From CAVRQM01 sp965246915 (GTDB lineage Bacteria; Pseudomonadota; Alphaproteobacteria; Acetobacterales; Acetobacteraceae), in assembly GCA_965246915.1 (NCBI GenBank), contig CBDFGB010000009.1:1-64000 (forward strand): DNA of 64,000 bases, read 5' to 3'. The translations under genes and the position numbers were made by a program. Positions 1 through 8,545 of this stretch are shown piece after piece. The first letter of the stretch is position 1. Each line of letters opens with the position of its first letter. The notes beneath the pieces are model-generated. The model did not search any database, was not told the DNA's origin, and was given only the letters and a program-made list of their open reading frames with translations.

Positions 1-1585
1 GCAAGCGCAGTTCGGGTTCTGGCAGGACTACATGGCGCTCTGGCAGAACGCGGCGCAGCGCATGATGGGCCTCGGTCCCGACCCGGTGATTCAGGCGGAT
101 CCGGCGCGATCGCCGCTTCCGCGACGAGGCATGGAAGGAAAACGACGTCTTCGACTTCATAAAGCAGTCGTATCTGCTGTCCGCACGCTTCGTGCAGGAT
201 GTCGTCAAGGAAGCCGACGGGCTGGACGCCAAGACGGCACAGAAGGTGGACTTCTACGCCCGCCAGTTCGTCGATGCGATGAGCCCGAGCAATTTCCTGC
301 TGACCAACCCCGAGGTCCTGCGCAGGACCGCCGAGACCGGCGGCGAGAACCTGTTGCGCGGCCTCCAGAACCTGCTCGGCGACCTGGAGCGTGGACGCGG
401 CAAGCTGTCGATCCGCATGACCGACACGGAGGCATTCCAGATCGGCGGCAACATCGCCGTCTCGCCCGGCAAGGTCGTCTTCCAGAACGAACTGATCCAG
501 CTCATTCAGTACGATCCGACCACGGCCCAGGTCCTGAAGCGGCCGCTGCTGATCGTGCCGCCGTGGATCAACAAATTCTACATCCTCGATCTGCGCCCGA
601 AGAACAGCTTCGTGCATTGGGCGGCGAGCCAAGGCCACACTGTCTTCATGGTGAGCTGGGTCAATCCGGACGAGCGGCTGGCGGACCGCGACTTCTCCGA
701 CTATTTGCGCTCCGGTCTACTGGCGGCCCTGGACGCGATCGAGCAGGCGACCGGCGAGCGGGAGGTGAACGCCATCGGCTACTGCCTGGGCGGCACGCTG
801 CTCGCCTCCACGCTGGCCTGGATGGCGCATGGCGGCGACGAACGAGTGCGCAGCGCGACGTTTTTCGTGACGCTTCTTGATTTCCGTGAGTCCGGCGAAC
901 TCAATGTCTTCATCGACGAGGAACAGATCCGCGCCCTCGAGGAGAAGATGAACAAGCGCGGCTATCTGGAGGGGTCGGAGATGTCGACCACCTTCAACAT
1001 GCTGCGTGCCAACGATCTGATCTGGTCGTTCGTGGTCAACAACTATCTTCTTGGCAACGATCCGTTTCCGTTCGACCTGCTGTAGTTGGAACAGCGACAG
1101 CACGCGGATGCCGGCGGCGATGCACAGTTTCTATCTGCGCAACATGTATCAAGAGAACCGGCTCATCGAGCCTGGTGGGATCACCCTGGCCGACCGACCG
1201 ATCAGACCTGTCGAAGATCACCGTGCCGAGCTATTTCCTTTCGACCCGAGACGATCACATCGCGCCCTGGCGCAGTACTTACCGTGGCACGAGCCTGCTG
1301 CATGGCCCCCATAGGTTCGTGCTGGCTGCCTCCGGACACATCGCCGGCGTGGTCAATCCGCCTGGCAGCGGCAAGTACAGTCACTGGATCAACGACGAAC
1401 AGCCGGCCACGCCCGAGGATTGGTTGCAGGGTGCCGCGGAGATCGCGGGCTCCTGGTGGCCGGACTGGCACCGCTGGGTGAGCGCCCACGACCGCGCGAT
1501 GGTCACAGCGCGCCGGCCTGGCGACGGCGCGCTACCAACGATCGAGGATGCGCCCGGCAGCTACGTCAAGGTTCGTGCCTCGTAG
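1..1585 (+). pseudogene. phaC: Class I poly(3-hydroxyalkanoate) synthase, 5'-truncated by window edge and frame-broken
   Basis: PhaC polymerises (R)-3-hydroxyacyl-CoA into polyhydroxyalkanoate granules. The reading frame is already open at base 2 (QAQFGFWQDYMALW), so the start lies outside the window. Homology then continues through three frames: 2 to about 106, 108 to 1085, about 1086 to 1203, and 1205 to 1585. Each change is explained by one extra base, near 107, 1085 (turning TAT into TAG) and 1204. Family hallmarks survive: the lipase-like box GYCLGG with the nucleophilic Cys, PPWINKFYILDL, the Asp in STRDDHIAPW and the His in SGHIAGVVNPP. Apart from the indels the protein looks intact, so the gene is either newly dead or mis-assembled. 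The family assignment is firm; whether it is functional is not decidable from sequence. Confidence 0.88.
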
Positions 1586-1590
1586 TCAGC

Positions 1591-1810
1591 CTATGGCTTG
1601 ATGCGACCCACGATATCGCTCGCGGTCGCGGGCGAGTGGAGCACAACGCCCTCGCCGTCGGACAGCACGAGTCCGGTCAGCACGGCGATATTGACCTGGT
1701 GGGTGACAACGACGAGCGCGTCGGGCCCGCGCCAGGCGGCGAGTGTCCGGCGCGCCCGGGCGATGGCCGCCGCCTCGCGCGTCGGGTCGCCAAACCAGAA
1801 CGATGCCGCC
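1591..1810 (-). pseudogene. Histidine phosphatase family relic (C-terminal part)
   Basis: A minus-strand frame with no recognisable N-terminal half reads FWFGDPTREAAAIARARRTL, then DALVVVTHQVNIAVLTG and a terminal ASDIVGRIKP before TAG. The VVTHQVNI motif resembles the second catalytic histidine region of phosphoglycerate-mutase-like histidine phosphatases. The RHG motif expected at the N-terminus is absent, and no start codon precedes the matching part within family-like sequence. I read it as the 3' remnant of a deleted gene. It lies between the broken phaC and the lipoprotein genes. Confidence 0.5.
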
Positions 1811-1916
1811 GAGCCGTAACACGGCCCGGCAATCCACCTCCGACGCTTGTGCCGGCAGGCTCGGCAGCCCGGCGAGCGCGAGTCACGCGTCTCGCCGCGT
1901 CAGCATGACGAAACCC

Positions 1917-2480
1917 TCAGCCGCAGTTGGCGGTGAAGTTGCAGTTCAGAGTGGTTGCAGCGTTGAGGTCCTGGGCTGCAACGTTTGCGGCGGGCAGCGG
2001 CGGCAGATTGGACAACAGCGCGATGGTCCGCTGAGGCCCGAGACCGAACACGTTGGGCGGCAGGGCTTTTTCGGCCGCCGCAAGATCCTGGCCGGCAAGG
2101 GCGTTTGATGCGGCGATCAGCCCGTCGACCACCCACTGCGACCGCGCATCGGGTGGCACCGCCAAAAGCTGGCGGATTTCGTATCGGCCTTGCAGCGTAA
2201 GCTGCTTCGTCTGGGCCGGGATGCCGACCCAGCGAGGGTTGGAATACAGCGCCCCGGCGAGATACTCGATCCCGGCGAGCGCGCGCGCGGCGTCGACCGG
2301 ATGGCCGACATAGCGCGACGGCACCCCAAGCACGTAGCTTGAAAGACCGATCGCTCCCTGATCGGACATGATCGGCGTACCGGCATTGGTCAGCGGCATA
2401 GTCGCGGTGTCGGGAGTTGTTGCGACGCCGCAAGCCGTCAGCGCGCCGGCCAACAGGCAGAGTGCGACAGACCGCTTCAT
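1917..2480 (-). CDS. Putative lipoprotein, paralogue of the upstream gene
   Basis: This is a protein of about 187 residues with a short lipoprotein signal ending in the lipobox LTAC, so it is predicted to be exported and lipid-anchored. I do not recognise a functional family. It shares a clear architecture with its upstream neighbour: a TPIMSD(Q/E)GA segment, SSY-LGVPSR, LAGALYSNPRW, and VVD-LIAASNA. The last two thirds are helical and soluble-looking, and the C-terminus ends in a short Cys-containing tail (CNFTANCG). The ATG at 2480 is preferred because it overlaps the TGA of the upstream paralogue (ATGA), implying translational coupling. A tandem duplication followed by divergence is the likely origin. 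Confidence 0.7.
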   Translation of the reverse strand: MKRSVALCLLAGALTACGVATTPDTATMPLTNAGTPIMSDQGAIGLSSYVLGVPSRYVGHPVDAARALAGIEYLAGALYSNPRWVGIPAQTKQLTLQGRYEIRQLLAVPPDARSQWVVDGLIAASNALAGQDLAAAEKALPPNVFGLGPQRTIALLSNLPPLPAANVAAQDLNAATTLNCNFTANCG

Positions 2481-3049
2481 CGGCAAGCCATTCGTCGGCA
2501 ACGTCCCATGCGGGATATCGATTCCTGCTTCGCCTTCTGCGCTGCGATGTTCGCCGCCGGCATGTACGGCAGGTCGGTCAGCAGCGCGAGCGTCTGCCGA
2601 GATCCCAGAGTGAACGCCGGCGAGGCCAGCGCCGCATCCGCGCGAGACAAGTCGCGGCCCTCCATCGCGTTGGAGGCGGCGATCAAGCGGTCCACAACCT
2701 CCTGCGACGAAGCGCCGGGCGCGATGCCCAAAACCTGTCGTACTTCCGCTTTGCCCAGAACCATCTGCGACTTCGTCACGGCGGACACGTAGTCCCAGCG
2801 CGGGTTGCTGTAGAGCGCGCCGGCGAGGTAATCGATCGAGGCGGCCGCGCGTGCGCCAGTCACCGGATCGCCGCCCGTGCGCGACGGGACGCCCAGGGCG
2901 TAGCTTGACAGGTACATTGCGCCTTCGTCCGACATAATCGGGGTGCCCCCGAGCGTTCGAGGCATGATCGCGGTATCGGGTGGGACGACGGGCGTGCAGG
3001 CCGCCACCGCGATCAGGACAAGCGCCGCAGCGAGCACACCGATTCTCAT
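2477..3049 (-). CDS. Putative lipoprotein, tandem paralogue
   Basis: This is a 190-residue protein with a hydrophobic signal and the lipobox VAAC, so it is probably acylated and kept in the envelope. It aligns by eye with the next gene in the same order of motifs (TPIMSDEGA, SSYALGVPSR, LAGALYSNPRW, VVDRLIAASNA). Its start codon directly follows the stop of the gamma-carbonic anhydrase gene (TAGATG), and its own stop overlaps the next start. It is therefore part of a compact minus-strand run argC, carbonic anhydrase, lipoprotein, lipoprotein. The C-terminal tail (ISRMGRCRRMACR) is basic and unlike the paralogue's, which may mean the end was altered when the two copies were joined. Function unknown. 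Confidence 0.68.
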   Translation of the reverse strand: MRIGVLAAALVLIAVAACTPVVPPDTAIMPRTLGGTPIMSDEGAMYLSSYALGVPSRTGGDPVTGARAAASIDYLAGALYSNPRWDYVSAVTKSQMVLGKAEVRQVLGIAPGASSQEVVDRLIAASNAMEGRDLSRADAALASPAFTLGSRQTLALLTDLPYMPAANIAAQKAKQESISRMGRCRRMACR

Positions 3050-3637
3050 CTAACCCAACTGGGCATCCAGCGACAGGCGACCACCGCCATCACGCGACAT
3101 TGATCCACTCGGCCTGCAACCGCGGCGATACCGAGCCGCCAGATCGACGTAGTGGGGCGCATTCGTGGCGAACTTGGCCACCTCCTCCGCGGACATCGCG
3201 CGTACGAACCGCGCGGGCGCGCCCTGCCACAGCTCACCGCGGCCGATCCGTTTGTTAGGCGTCAGCAGGGCGCCGGCGGCCAACATGCCGCCTTCTTCGA
3301 TGACCGCACCGTCCAGCACCGTGGCACCCATCCCGACAAAGGCGCGATTTTCCAGCACGCAGGCATGGATGATCGCCGCGTGGCCGACCGTCACGTCATC
3401 GCCGATGATCGTGGGATGGGTGATGTGATTGACGTGGATAATCGTGCCGTCCTGGATGTTCGTGCGCGCGCCGATGCGGATAAAGTTCGTATCGCCGCGC
3501 ACCACGCAATGAAACCAGATCCCGGAGTCCGGCCCAACCGTGACATCGCCGATCACCGCCGCGGTGGGCGCCACGAATGCGGTCGCGGCGATCCGGGGCG
3601 TCACGCCGTCGAAGGCATAGAGCGGTCCGTCAGCCAT
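3050..3637 (-). CDS. Gamma-carbonic anhydrase / left-handed beta-helix hexapeptide protein
   Basis: This is a 195-residue trimeric left-handed beta-helix protein of the YrdA/gamma-carbonic anhydrase type, predicted cytoplasmic. The hexapeptide pattern runs from about residue 15 to 150. The putative metal ligands are in TIIHVNHITHP and VGHAAIIHAC. RGDTNFIRIG and NIQDG are characteristic of this family. Its ATG overlaps the 3' end of argC by 8 bp, so the two are co-transcribed; that pairing looks like convenience rather than shared pathway. The last 25 or so residues (after AARYRRG) are basic and low-complexity and extend beyond the usual family end, possibly by loss of the ancestral stop codon. 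Enzyme activity is not certain for this subgroup. Confidence 0.85.
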   Translation of the reverse strand: MADGPLYAFDGVTPRIAATAFVAPTAAVIGDVTVGPDSGIWFHCVVRGDTNFIRIGARTNIQDGTIIHVNHITHPTIIGDDVTVGHAAIIHACVLENRAFVGMGATVLDGAVIEEGGMLAAGALLTPNKRIGRGELWQGAPARFVRAMSAEEVAKFATNAPHYVDLAARYRRGCRPSGSMSRDGGGRLSLDAQLG

Positions 3638-4559
3638 GCGCCGGCTCCAGGTTCAACATGAGCGAAAGGTTCTGGACCGCGGCCCCGGATGCGCCCTTGC
3701 CTAGATTGTCGAGCCGGGCGACCAGGACCGCCTGCCCGCGCGCCTCATTGGCGAAAACGCGGAGTTCCATATCGTCGGTGTCGTTGAGCCCCTCCGGCTC
3801 CACCGCCCCGTCCGCCGTCGGCTCGGCGACGCGGATGTGCGGGTGGAAGCGATACCGTTCAGCCAGCGAGGCACCAAGGTCCGCTCCCGTCACATGGTCC
3901 GGCAGGGCGTCCAAATGAATCGGAATGCTGACGAGCATGCCTTGCGCGAAATGGCCGACCGAGGGCACGAAGATCGGCCGCCGGGTCAGCCGCGCATAAC
4001 GCTGCAGCTCGGCAACGTGCTTATGTTCTAGGCCGAGGCCATACAGCTCAAACGCCGGGCCACCATCGGCCTCGTGGGCCGCGATCATCCCCTTGCCGCC
4101 GCCGCTGTAGCCGCTGACCGCATTGATGCTGATCGGGTGATCGGGCGGCAGCAATCCGGCGTCGACCAGTGGCCTCAGGAGAGCGATCGCGCCGGTCGGA
4201 TAGCAGCCCGGGTTGGCGACGCAGGACGCGGCCGCGATGGCGTTCGCCTGCCCGTCCGCCAATTCGGCAAATCCATAGGTCCAGCCGTCCGACACTCGAT
4301 GCGCAGTGCTGGCGTCGAGCAGCCTGGGCGCATCCAGGCCCAGGTCGGCGGCAAGCTGTACGGCCTCGCGCGCCGCGTCGTCGGGCAGGCAGAGGATTGC
4401 GACATCGGCGGCCCGCATCGCGTCGCGGCGGGAGGCGATGTCGCGGCGCTGATCCTTGGGAAGGCTGATAACCGAGAGTTCGGGCATGTCGCCAAGGCGC
4501 TCGCGGATCCCGAGGCCTGTGGTACCGGATTCGCCGTCGATGAACACGCGCGCGGCCAT
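3630..4559 (-). CDS. argC: N-acetyl-gamma-glutamyl-phosphate reductase (type 2)
   Basis: It catalyses the NADPH-dependent reduction of N-acetylglutamyl phosphate to the semialdehyde, the third step of arginine biosynthesis. The 309-residue length matches the short type 2 ArgC. The N-terminal nucleotide-binding segment VFIDGESGTTGLGIRERL opens the protein, the catalytic Cys lies near residue 119 in NPGCYPTG, and the substrate-binding SGYSGGGKGM follows. It sits downstream of rplM-rpsI on the same strand, an order often seen in Rhodospirillales. Here the two parts are separated by the remains of a VapBC pair. It overlaps the following carbonic anhydrase gene. Confidence 0.95.
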   Translation of the reverse strand: MAARVFIDGESGTTGLGIRERLGDMPELSVISLPKDQRRDIASRRDAMRAADVAILCLPDDAAREAVQLAADLGLDAPRLLDASTAHRVSDGWTYGFAELADGQANAIAAASCVANPGCYPTGAIALLRPLVDAGLLPPDHPISINAVSGYSGGGKGMIAAHEADGGPAFELYGLGLEHKHVAELQRYARLTRRPIFVPSVGHFAQGMLVSIPIHLDALPDHVTGADLGASLAERYRFHPHIRVAEPTADGAVEPEGLNDTDDMELRVFANEARGQAVLVARLDNLGKGASGAAVQNLSLMLNLEPAHG

Positions 4560-4584
4560 GGGTCGTACTCCTGCCGAGGCGAGA

Positions 4585-4905
4585 TCAATGCCTCAGCTTG
4601 GCGTCCCGCGAAAGCCGGCGCGCCGTCGCCAACAGACGCTTGTCGCGGGTCCGAAGGCTCACGGCGGGTTCCAGCCGGCAGGAGGCCAAAAGATGAGCGC
4701 CGATATAGCCAGTCCCGGATCCGTAGAGCCGATGCTCTTCAATCAGTCGCAGCACTTCGTCGTCGTCGGCGACGCTGGCGCGTGGCAAAGCCTGTAGGTC
4801 GGTCAGCGTCGCTCCGCGATCCGCCAAACAGCCCAACGCCCCTTGGCCGATGGCCCATGGATGGACCAGGACTTCGCCGCGATCGTCGGGCGGCCGTCGC
4901 GGAAT
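4585..4905 (-). pseudogene. vapC: VapC-type PIN toxin, N-terminus deleted
   Basis: VapC toxins are PIN-domain RNases that cleave tRNA or rRNA. Only the middle and C-terminal parts remain. GEVLVHPWAIGQGALGCL is followed by EVLRLIEEHRLYGSGTGYIGAHLLAS and TRDKRLLATARRL, a typical VapC order with the conserved Asp of the last motif retained. The first 30 or so residues, including the first catalytic Asp, are missing. The frame runs directly out of the decayed vapB with only a stop codon between, which indicates an internal deletion. A short frame starting at TTG 4836 is open but is unlikely to be a working toxin. Confidence 0.7.
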
Positions 4906-5073
4906 CTATTCAAGATCAGGCTGGCTGCCGCCAAGACGGGCGAGCCGCCGCGCCGCCTCCCGCGAGATCAGCCGCTTCAGCGCCTCCGGCACCAGCGTCG
5001 GCGTGTCGTCAATTTGGGACTATTGCTTGGCGTTGCGGACGAGGTCGTCGTCCAAGGTCAACGTCGTGCGCAT
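4906..5073 (-). pseudogene. vapB: VapB-type antitoxin with an internal stop codon
   Basis: From ATG 5073 the frame reads MRTTLTLDDDLVRNAKQ, then TAG (5020-5022), then continues SQIDDTPTLVPEALKRLI and ARRLARLGGSQPDLE before its own TAG. The ribbon-helix-helix start (MRTTLTLDDDL) and the ARRLARLGGS tail are standard for VapB antitoxins of this subgroup. Joining the two parts gives a protein of about 55 residues, a normal VapB length. The nonsense codon at position 18 disables it. Together with the deleted vapC downstream this is a dead toxin-antitoxin module between rpsI and argC. Confidence 0.7.
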
Positions 5074-5178
5074 CGCACTCTCCTATCCGACATCAAATCA
5101 GGCATCGGGTGATGCGTTTGTCGATGCGGATGTGGAGGTGGTGCGGCACCGCGCGCGCCGCACCAACACGGATTGCCG

Positions 5179-5670
5179 TTACCGCTTGCTAAACTGGAAG
5201 CTGCGGCGGGCCTTCGCGCGGCCGTATTTCTTGCGCTCGACGACGCGGGAGTCGCGCGTCAGGAAGCCGGCGACCTTCAGGATCGGCCGCAAATCCGGCT
5301 CGTAGTGCGTCAGGGCGCGGCTGATGCCGTGCCGGACCGCGCCGGCCTGCCCGGACAGGCCACCACCGACCACGGTGCAGACCACGTCGAACTGGTTGTA
5401 GCGATCGGCGACCAGGAACGGCTGGGTCAGCAACATGCGGAGCACTGGGCGGGCGAAGTACTGCACGACCCGCTTGCCGTTGACGGTGATGTCGCCCTTG
5501 CCCGGCTTGATCCAGACGCGAGCGACCGCGTTCTTGCGCCGGCCGGTCGCGTAGCTGCGGCCCTGCGGATCGCGCTTGGCCTCGTATCTCGGCTTGTCGG
5601 TCGGGATCGCGGTCGCAACCGCGAGGTCCTTGAGGTCGGCGAGCGAACGCGTGGTGGTCGTGGCGGACAT
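5179..5670 (-). CDS. rpsI: 30S ribosomal protein S9
   Basis: S9 is a small-subunit protein whose C-terminal tail reaches the P-site tRNA. The conserved region begins near residue 40 (GRSYATGRRKNAVARVWI) and runs through QYFARPVLRMLL, GGGLSGQAGAVRHGISRAL and RPILKVAGFLTRD, ending in the characteristic basic tail KKYGRAKARRSFQFSKR. The 163-residue length, with an N-terminal extension of about 35 residues, is usual in alphaproteobacteria. It follows rplM with 4 bp between the genes, the standard L13-S9 operon. Confidence 0.98.
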   Translation of the reverse strand: MSATTTTRSLADLKDLAVATAIPTDKPRYEAKRDPQGRSYATGRRKNAVARVWIKPGKGDITVNGKRVVQYFARPVLRMLLTQPFLVADRYNQFDVVCTVVGGGLSGQAGAVRHGISRALTHYEPDLRPILKVAGFLTRDSRVVERKKYGRAKARRSFQFSKR

Positions 5671-5674
5671 GATC

Positions 5675-6145
5675 TTACGCCCTGCGGCTGTTCTTGGGAT
5701 TCAATGCGGCGACATCCAGCTTCTTCGGCTGCTGGCCCTCGTGCTTGTGGGTCGGACCCGGATAGACGTACAGATGCTTCATCTGCCGGCGCTGCAGCGG
5801 GCCGCGCGTGATCATCCGCTCGATGGCCTTGGACACCACGCGCTCCGGATGGGCGCTGTCGAGGCGCTGCTGGATCGTTCGCCCCTTGATGCCACCGGGA
5901 TAGCCGGTGTGATAGTGAAACACCGATTGCTCGGCCTTGTTGCCGGTCACTCGCACGCGCGCGGCGTTGACGATGACGACATTGTCGCCGCAATCGACAT
6001 GCGGGGTGAATTGCGCCTTGTGCTTGCCACGCAGCCGATTGGCCACGATCGCCGCAAGCCGGCCAAGCACCAGACCCTCGGCGTCGATTAGAATCCAGTC
6101 CTTCGTCACCTCCGAAGGTTTCAGCGAGATCGTCGTCTTCATCAT
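5675..6145 (-). CDS. rplM: 50S ribosomal protein L13
   Basis: L13 is an early-assembly protein of the large subunit. The 156-residue sequence carries the conserved WILIDAEGLVLGRLA start, LRGKHKAQFTPHVDCGD, the KGRTIQQRL segment and the YVYPGPTHKHEGQQP end. It is the promoter-proximal gene of the rplM-rpsI pair on the minus strand. The 76 bp between it and the exporter gene end are short and hold nothing else I can identify. Confidence 0.98.
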   Translation of the reverse strand: MMKTTISLKPSEVTKDWILIDAEGLVLGRLAAIVANRLRGKHKAQFTPHVDCGDNVVIVNAARVRVTGNKAEQSVFHYHTGYPGGIKGRTIQQRLDSAHPERVVSKAIERMITRGPLQRRQMKHLYVYPGPTHKHEGQQPKKLDVAALNPKNSRRA

Positions 6146-6221
6146 GGCCCGGCATTCCTCAGCGAGAGGCGCGGTATCGCCAATCTGCGGCTCTGGGTCA
6201 AGGGATTTTCATGAGGTAATT

Positions 6222-7430
6222 TCATACCACAGACTTCGACCGGGCAAGACGAGACACCACGAGCCGGTCGATCGCCAGCGCGCCGAACGCCGCCGCGCCC
6301 ATCACGCCCGCCATCGGCAGGGCCGTGCCGTCGAACAGCGCGTTGACCATTACCCCGGCGAGAGCGCCCACGACGAACATCGACACGCCCGCCAGCGCGG
6401 CCGCCGTTCCCGCCAGATCGGGTCGGACCGCCAATGCGCCGGCCATCGCGTTGGCGGTGATCAGCCCCTGGCACGAGACGAACAGGAAAATCGCCGCGAA
6501 CAAAGCCCAGAGGCCGCCCACCCCGGTCGCGCCCAGCCCGAGCAGCGCCGCGCCCGCCACCGCGCCCAAACCAATGCCCCACGCCAGCATGCCGTCGATG
6601 CCGATCCGCTCGACCAGTCGCGTGTTGAGCGCCGAGCCGACCATCATGCCGACCACATTCAGCCCGAACAGATACCCGAAGAGGCTGACGGGCACGCCAT
6701 ACAGCTCGATGAACACGAAGGGCGAGCCGGAGACGTATGCGAAATACCCGCCGAAGCTGAGCCCGCTGGCCATCGCGTAGCCCTGGAAGCGGCGGTCGCG
6801 GGCGAGGGTCGCGTAGTCACGCAGCATCATCGGCACACTGGCCGCCCGCCGCCGCGCGACGGGCAAGGTCTCCGGCAGACCCGACCAAGCGCCCAGCAGG
6901 CAGAGTGCGCCGAACAATGCCAGCGCCCAGAAATTGCTCGCCCAACCGAACCACTCGGTCAGGTAACCCCCAAGGATCGGCGCGGCCAGCGGCGCGATCC
7001 CCATCACGAGCGCCATAAGCGACAGCATGCGCGCGGCCTCGGTGCCCTCGAACAGATCACGAACCATCGCCCGCGCGATCACTGCCGGGGCGGCCGCGCC
7101 CACTGACTGCACGAACCGCCAGACGATGAGGGCCGCGACCGACTGGACCACGGCGCAGGCGAGACTGGCTGCGACGAACAGCACGATCCCGGCGAGCAGC
7201 GGCCCGCGCCGGCCGAACCGGTCGCTAAGCGGTCCGTAGACCAGCTGGCCGACCGAGAAGCCGACGAAGAAGATGCTGAGCGTCCCTTGCACGGCGGCGG
7301 CCGAGGCGCCGAGGTCGCGGCCGATCGCCGGCAGAGCCGGCAGGTATTGGTCGATCGCCATTGGCGGGAAGGCGGTCATCGCCGCCAGCAGAATCGTCAG
7401 GCCCATACCGGTGGAACGCGCCGCCCTCAC
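6222..7430 (-). CDS. Bcr/CflA-type MFS drug exporter
   Basis: This is a major facilitator superfamily proton antiporter of about 402 residues with 12 predicted membrane helices. The MFS loop signature QLVYGPLSDRFGRRGPLL lies after helix 2. PPMAIDQYLPALPAIGRDLG near the N-terminus and the helix 5 region GIAPLAAPILGG are typical of the Bcr/CflA subfamily, which exports drugs such as bicyclomycin or chloramphenicol. I place the start at GTG 7430 because it overlaps the stop of the acyltransferase gene upstream (GTGA); the frame stays open upstream to 7517 within that gene. The substrate is unknown. Confidence 0.82.
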   Translation of the reverse strand: MRAARSTGMGLTILLAAMTAFPPMAIDQYLPALPAIGRDLGASAAAVQGTLSIFFVGFSVGQLVYGPLSDRFGRRGPLLAGIVLFVAASLACAVVQSVAALIVWRFVQSVGAAAPAVIARAMVRDLFEGTEAARMLSLMALVMGIAPLAAPILGGYLTEWFGWASNFWALALFGALCLLGAWSGLPETLPVARRRAASVPMMLRDYATLARDRRFQGYAMASGLSFGGYFAYVSGSPFVFIELYGVPVSLFGYLFGLNVVGMMVGSALNTRLVERIGIDGMLAWGIGLGAVAGAALLGLGATGVGGLWALFAAIFLFVSCQGLITANAMAGALAVRPDLAGTAAALAGVSMFVVGALAGVMVNALFDGTALPMAGVMGAAAFGALAIDRLVVSRLARSKSVV

Positions 7431-8545
7431 GACATTGGGCACGCGACGGCCTTGGCAGGCGCGACGCGCGACCGGCGAGGCCCTTTCAGGAGCAGCGCGG
7501 GACGCTCGATCGCCCACCAGGAGAGCGCGGCGCAGGCCAGCACGATCGGGGTGGCCACGACGGTCAGGTGCTCCGCGCCGATCGGGCGCTCATGCCACGC
7601 GACAACCGCCTGCTGCACCGGGAACGCATAGAGATATACGCCGTAGGAAAGATCGCCGATCGGACGGGTAAAGCGCTCGGTAAACGGTCGCGCCAGGGCC
7701 GTGTAGATCACGAGATACGGGTAGGCGAGCTGGAACACGAAGCTGGCGCTGACCGTGCCCGCGCTCGCATACAATGCAAGAAGGCAGCACACCGCGAGTC
7801 CGCCGCTCAGCGGCAGGTCGTCGCGATGGACCCAGATCGCGGCCCCGACCATGAAGAAGACGAGGCACCAGAGTCCCGGATAGAGCGGTGCGGATTGCAG
7901 GACGAAGGGACCGTGCTGCGCCCAGGATAATCCGAACCAGGCGGCGGCCGGATAGGCGGCCGCGAAAGAGAGCGCGGCGATCGCCGCGGCAATGCGCGGC
8001 CGCAACAGTCCAAGCAGCGCCGCGAGCGGGAGGGCCAGATAGAAGCCGCACTCGATCGGCAGCGTCCACAGCGACCCGTTGACCACCGATGGATAGGGAT
8101 TGGTCGCGAACAGGCCGGGCAGCGTTGCCTGCAGGTCGAACACGGTCGCGTTGCGCAGCCCGGCCCAACTTCGTGGGTCGGCCAGATAGGCTCGCCACGG
8201 CAGCGTCGTGAAGACGAGGCCGATCACGAAGGTCTGGACGATCGCCACCACGACGATGGCCGGCAGGATGCGCAGGAGCCGCGCCCGGATATACGCCCCG
8301 GGCGGGCGCGAAAGCACCGAGCGGGTGACCAGGAAACCGCTGATGACGAAGAACGCCGCGACGGCGGCGCTGCCGCCATCCGCATGCCCGCCGGTCAGCC
8401 ATGAGATCGGATCCCGGCCCGCGCGGGTGAGCGGGTAGGAATGGCTGAACAGGACGAGCAGCGCCGCGATCAGGCGAATGGCGTCGAAATTGTTCTCGCC
8501 CACCGCGAAGGCGGCCCCGACCGTCCGTGTCGCCATTCGCGTCAT
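7427..8545 (-). CDS. Acyltransferase 3 (OafA/YrhL-like) membrane protein
   Basis: Members of this family transfer acyl groups, usually acetyl, to surface sugars from within the inner membrane. The protein is about 372 residues with around ten hydrophobic segments. Family motifs seen are NNFDAIRLIAALLVLFSHSYPL near the start (catalytic-type His in FSH), FFVISGFLV, a long loop with NGSLWTLPIECGFYL, and the late GDLSYGVYLYAFPVQQ. The ATG at 8545 overlaps the stop of the preceding acyltransferase gene (ATGA), and its own end overlaps the exporter start. The three genes form one coupled unit. The acceptor cannot be inferred. Confidence 0.85.
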   Translation of the reverse strand: MTRMATRTVGAAFAVGENNFDAIRLIAALLVLFSHSYPLTRAGRDPISWLTGGHADGGSAAVAAFFVISGFLVTRSVLSRPPGAYIRARLLRILPAIVVVAIVQTFVIGLVFTTLPWRAYLADPRSWAGLRNATVFDLQATLPGLFATNPYPSVVNGSLWTLPIECGFYLALPLAALLGLLRPRIAAAIAALSFAAAYPAAAWFGLSWAQHGPFVLQSAPLYPGLWCLVFFMVGAAIWVHRDDLPLSGGLAVCCLLALYASAGTVSASFVFQLAYPYLVIYTALARPFTERFTRPIGDLSYGVYLYAFPVQQAVVAWHERPIGAEHLTVVATPIVLACAALSWWAIERPALLLKGPRRSRVAPAKAVACPMS

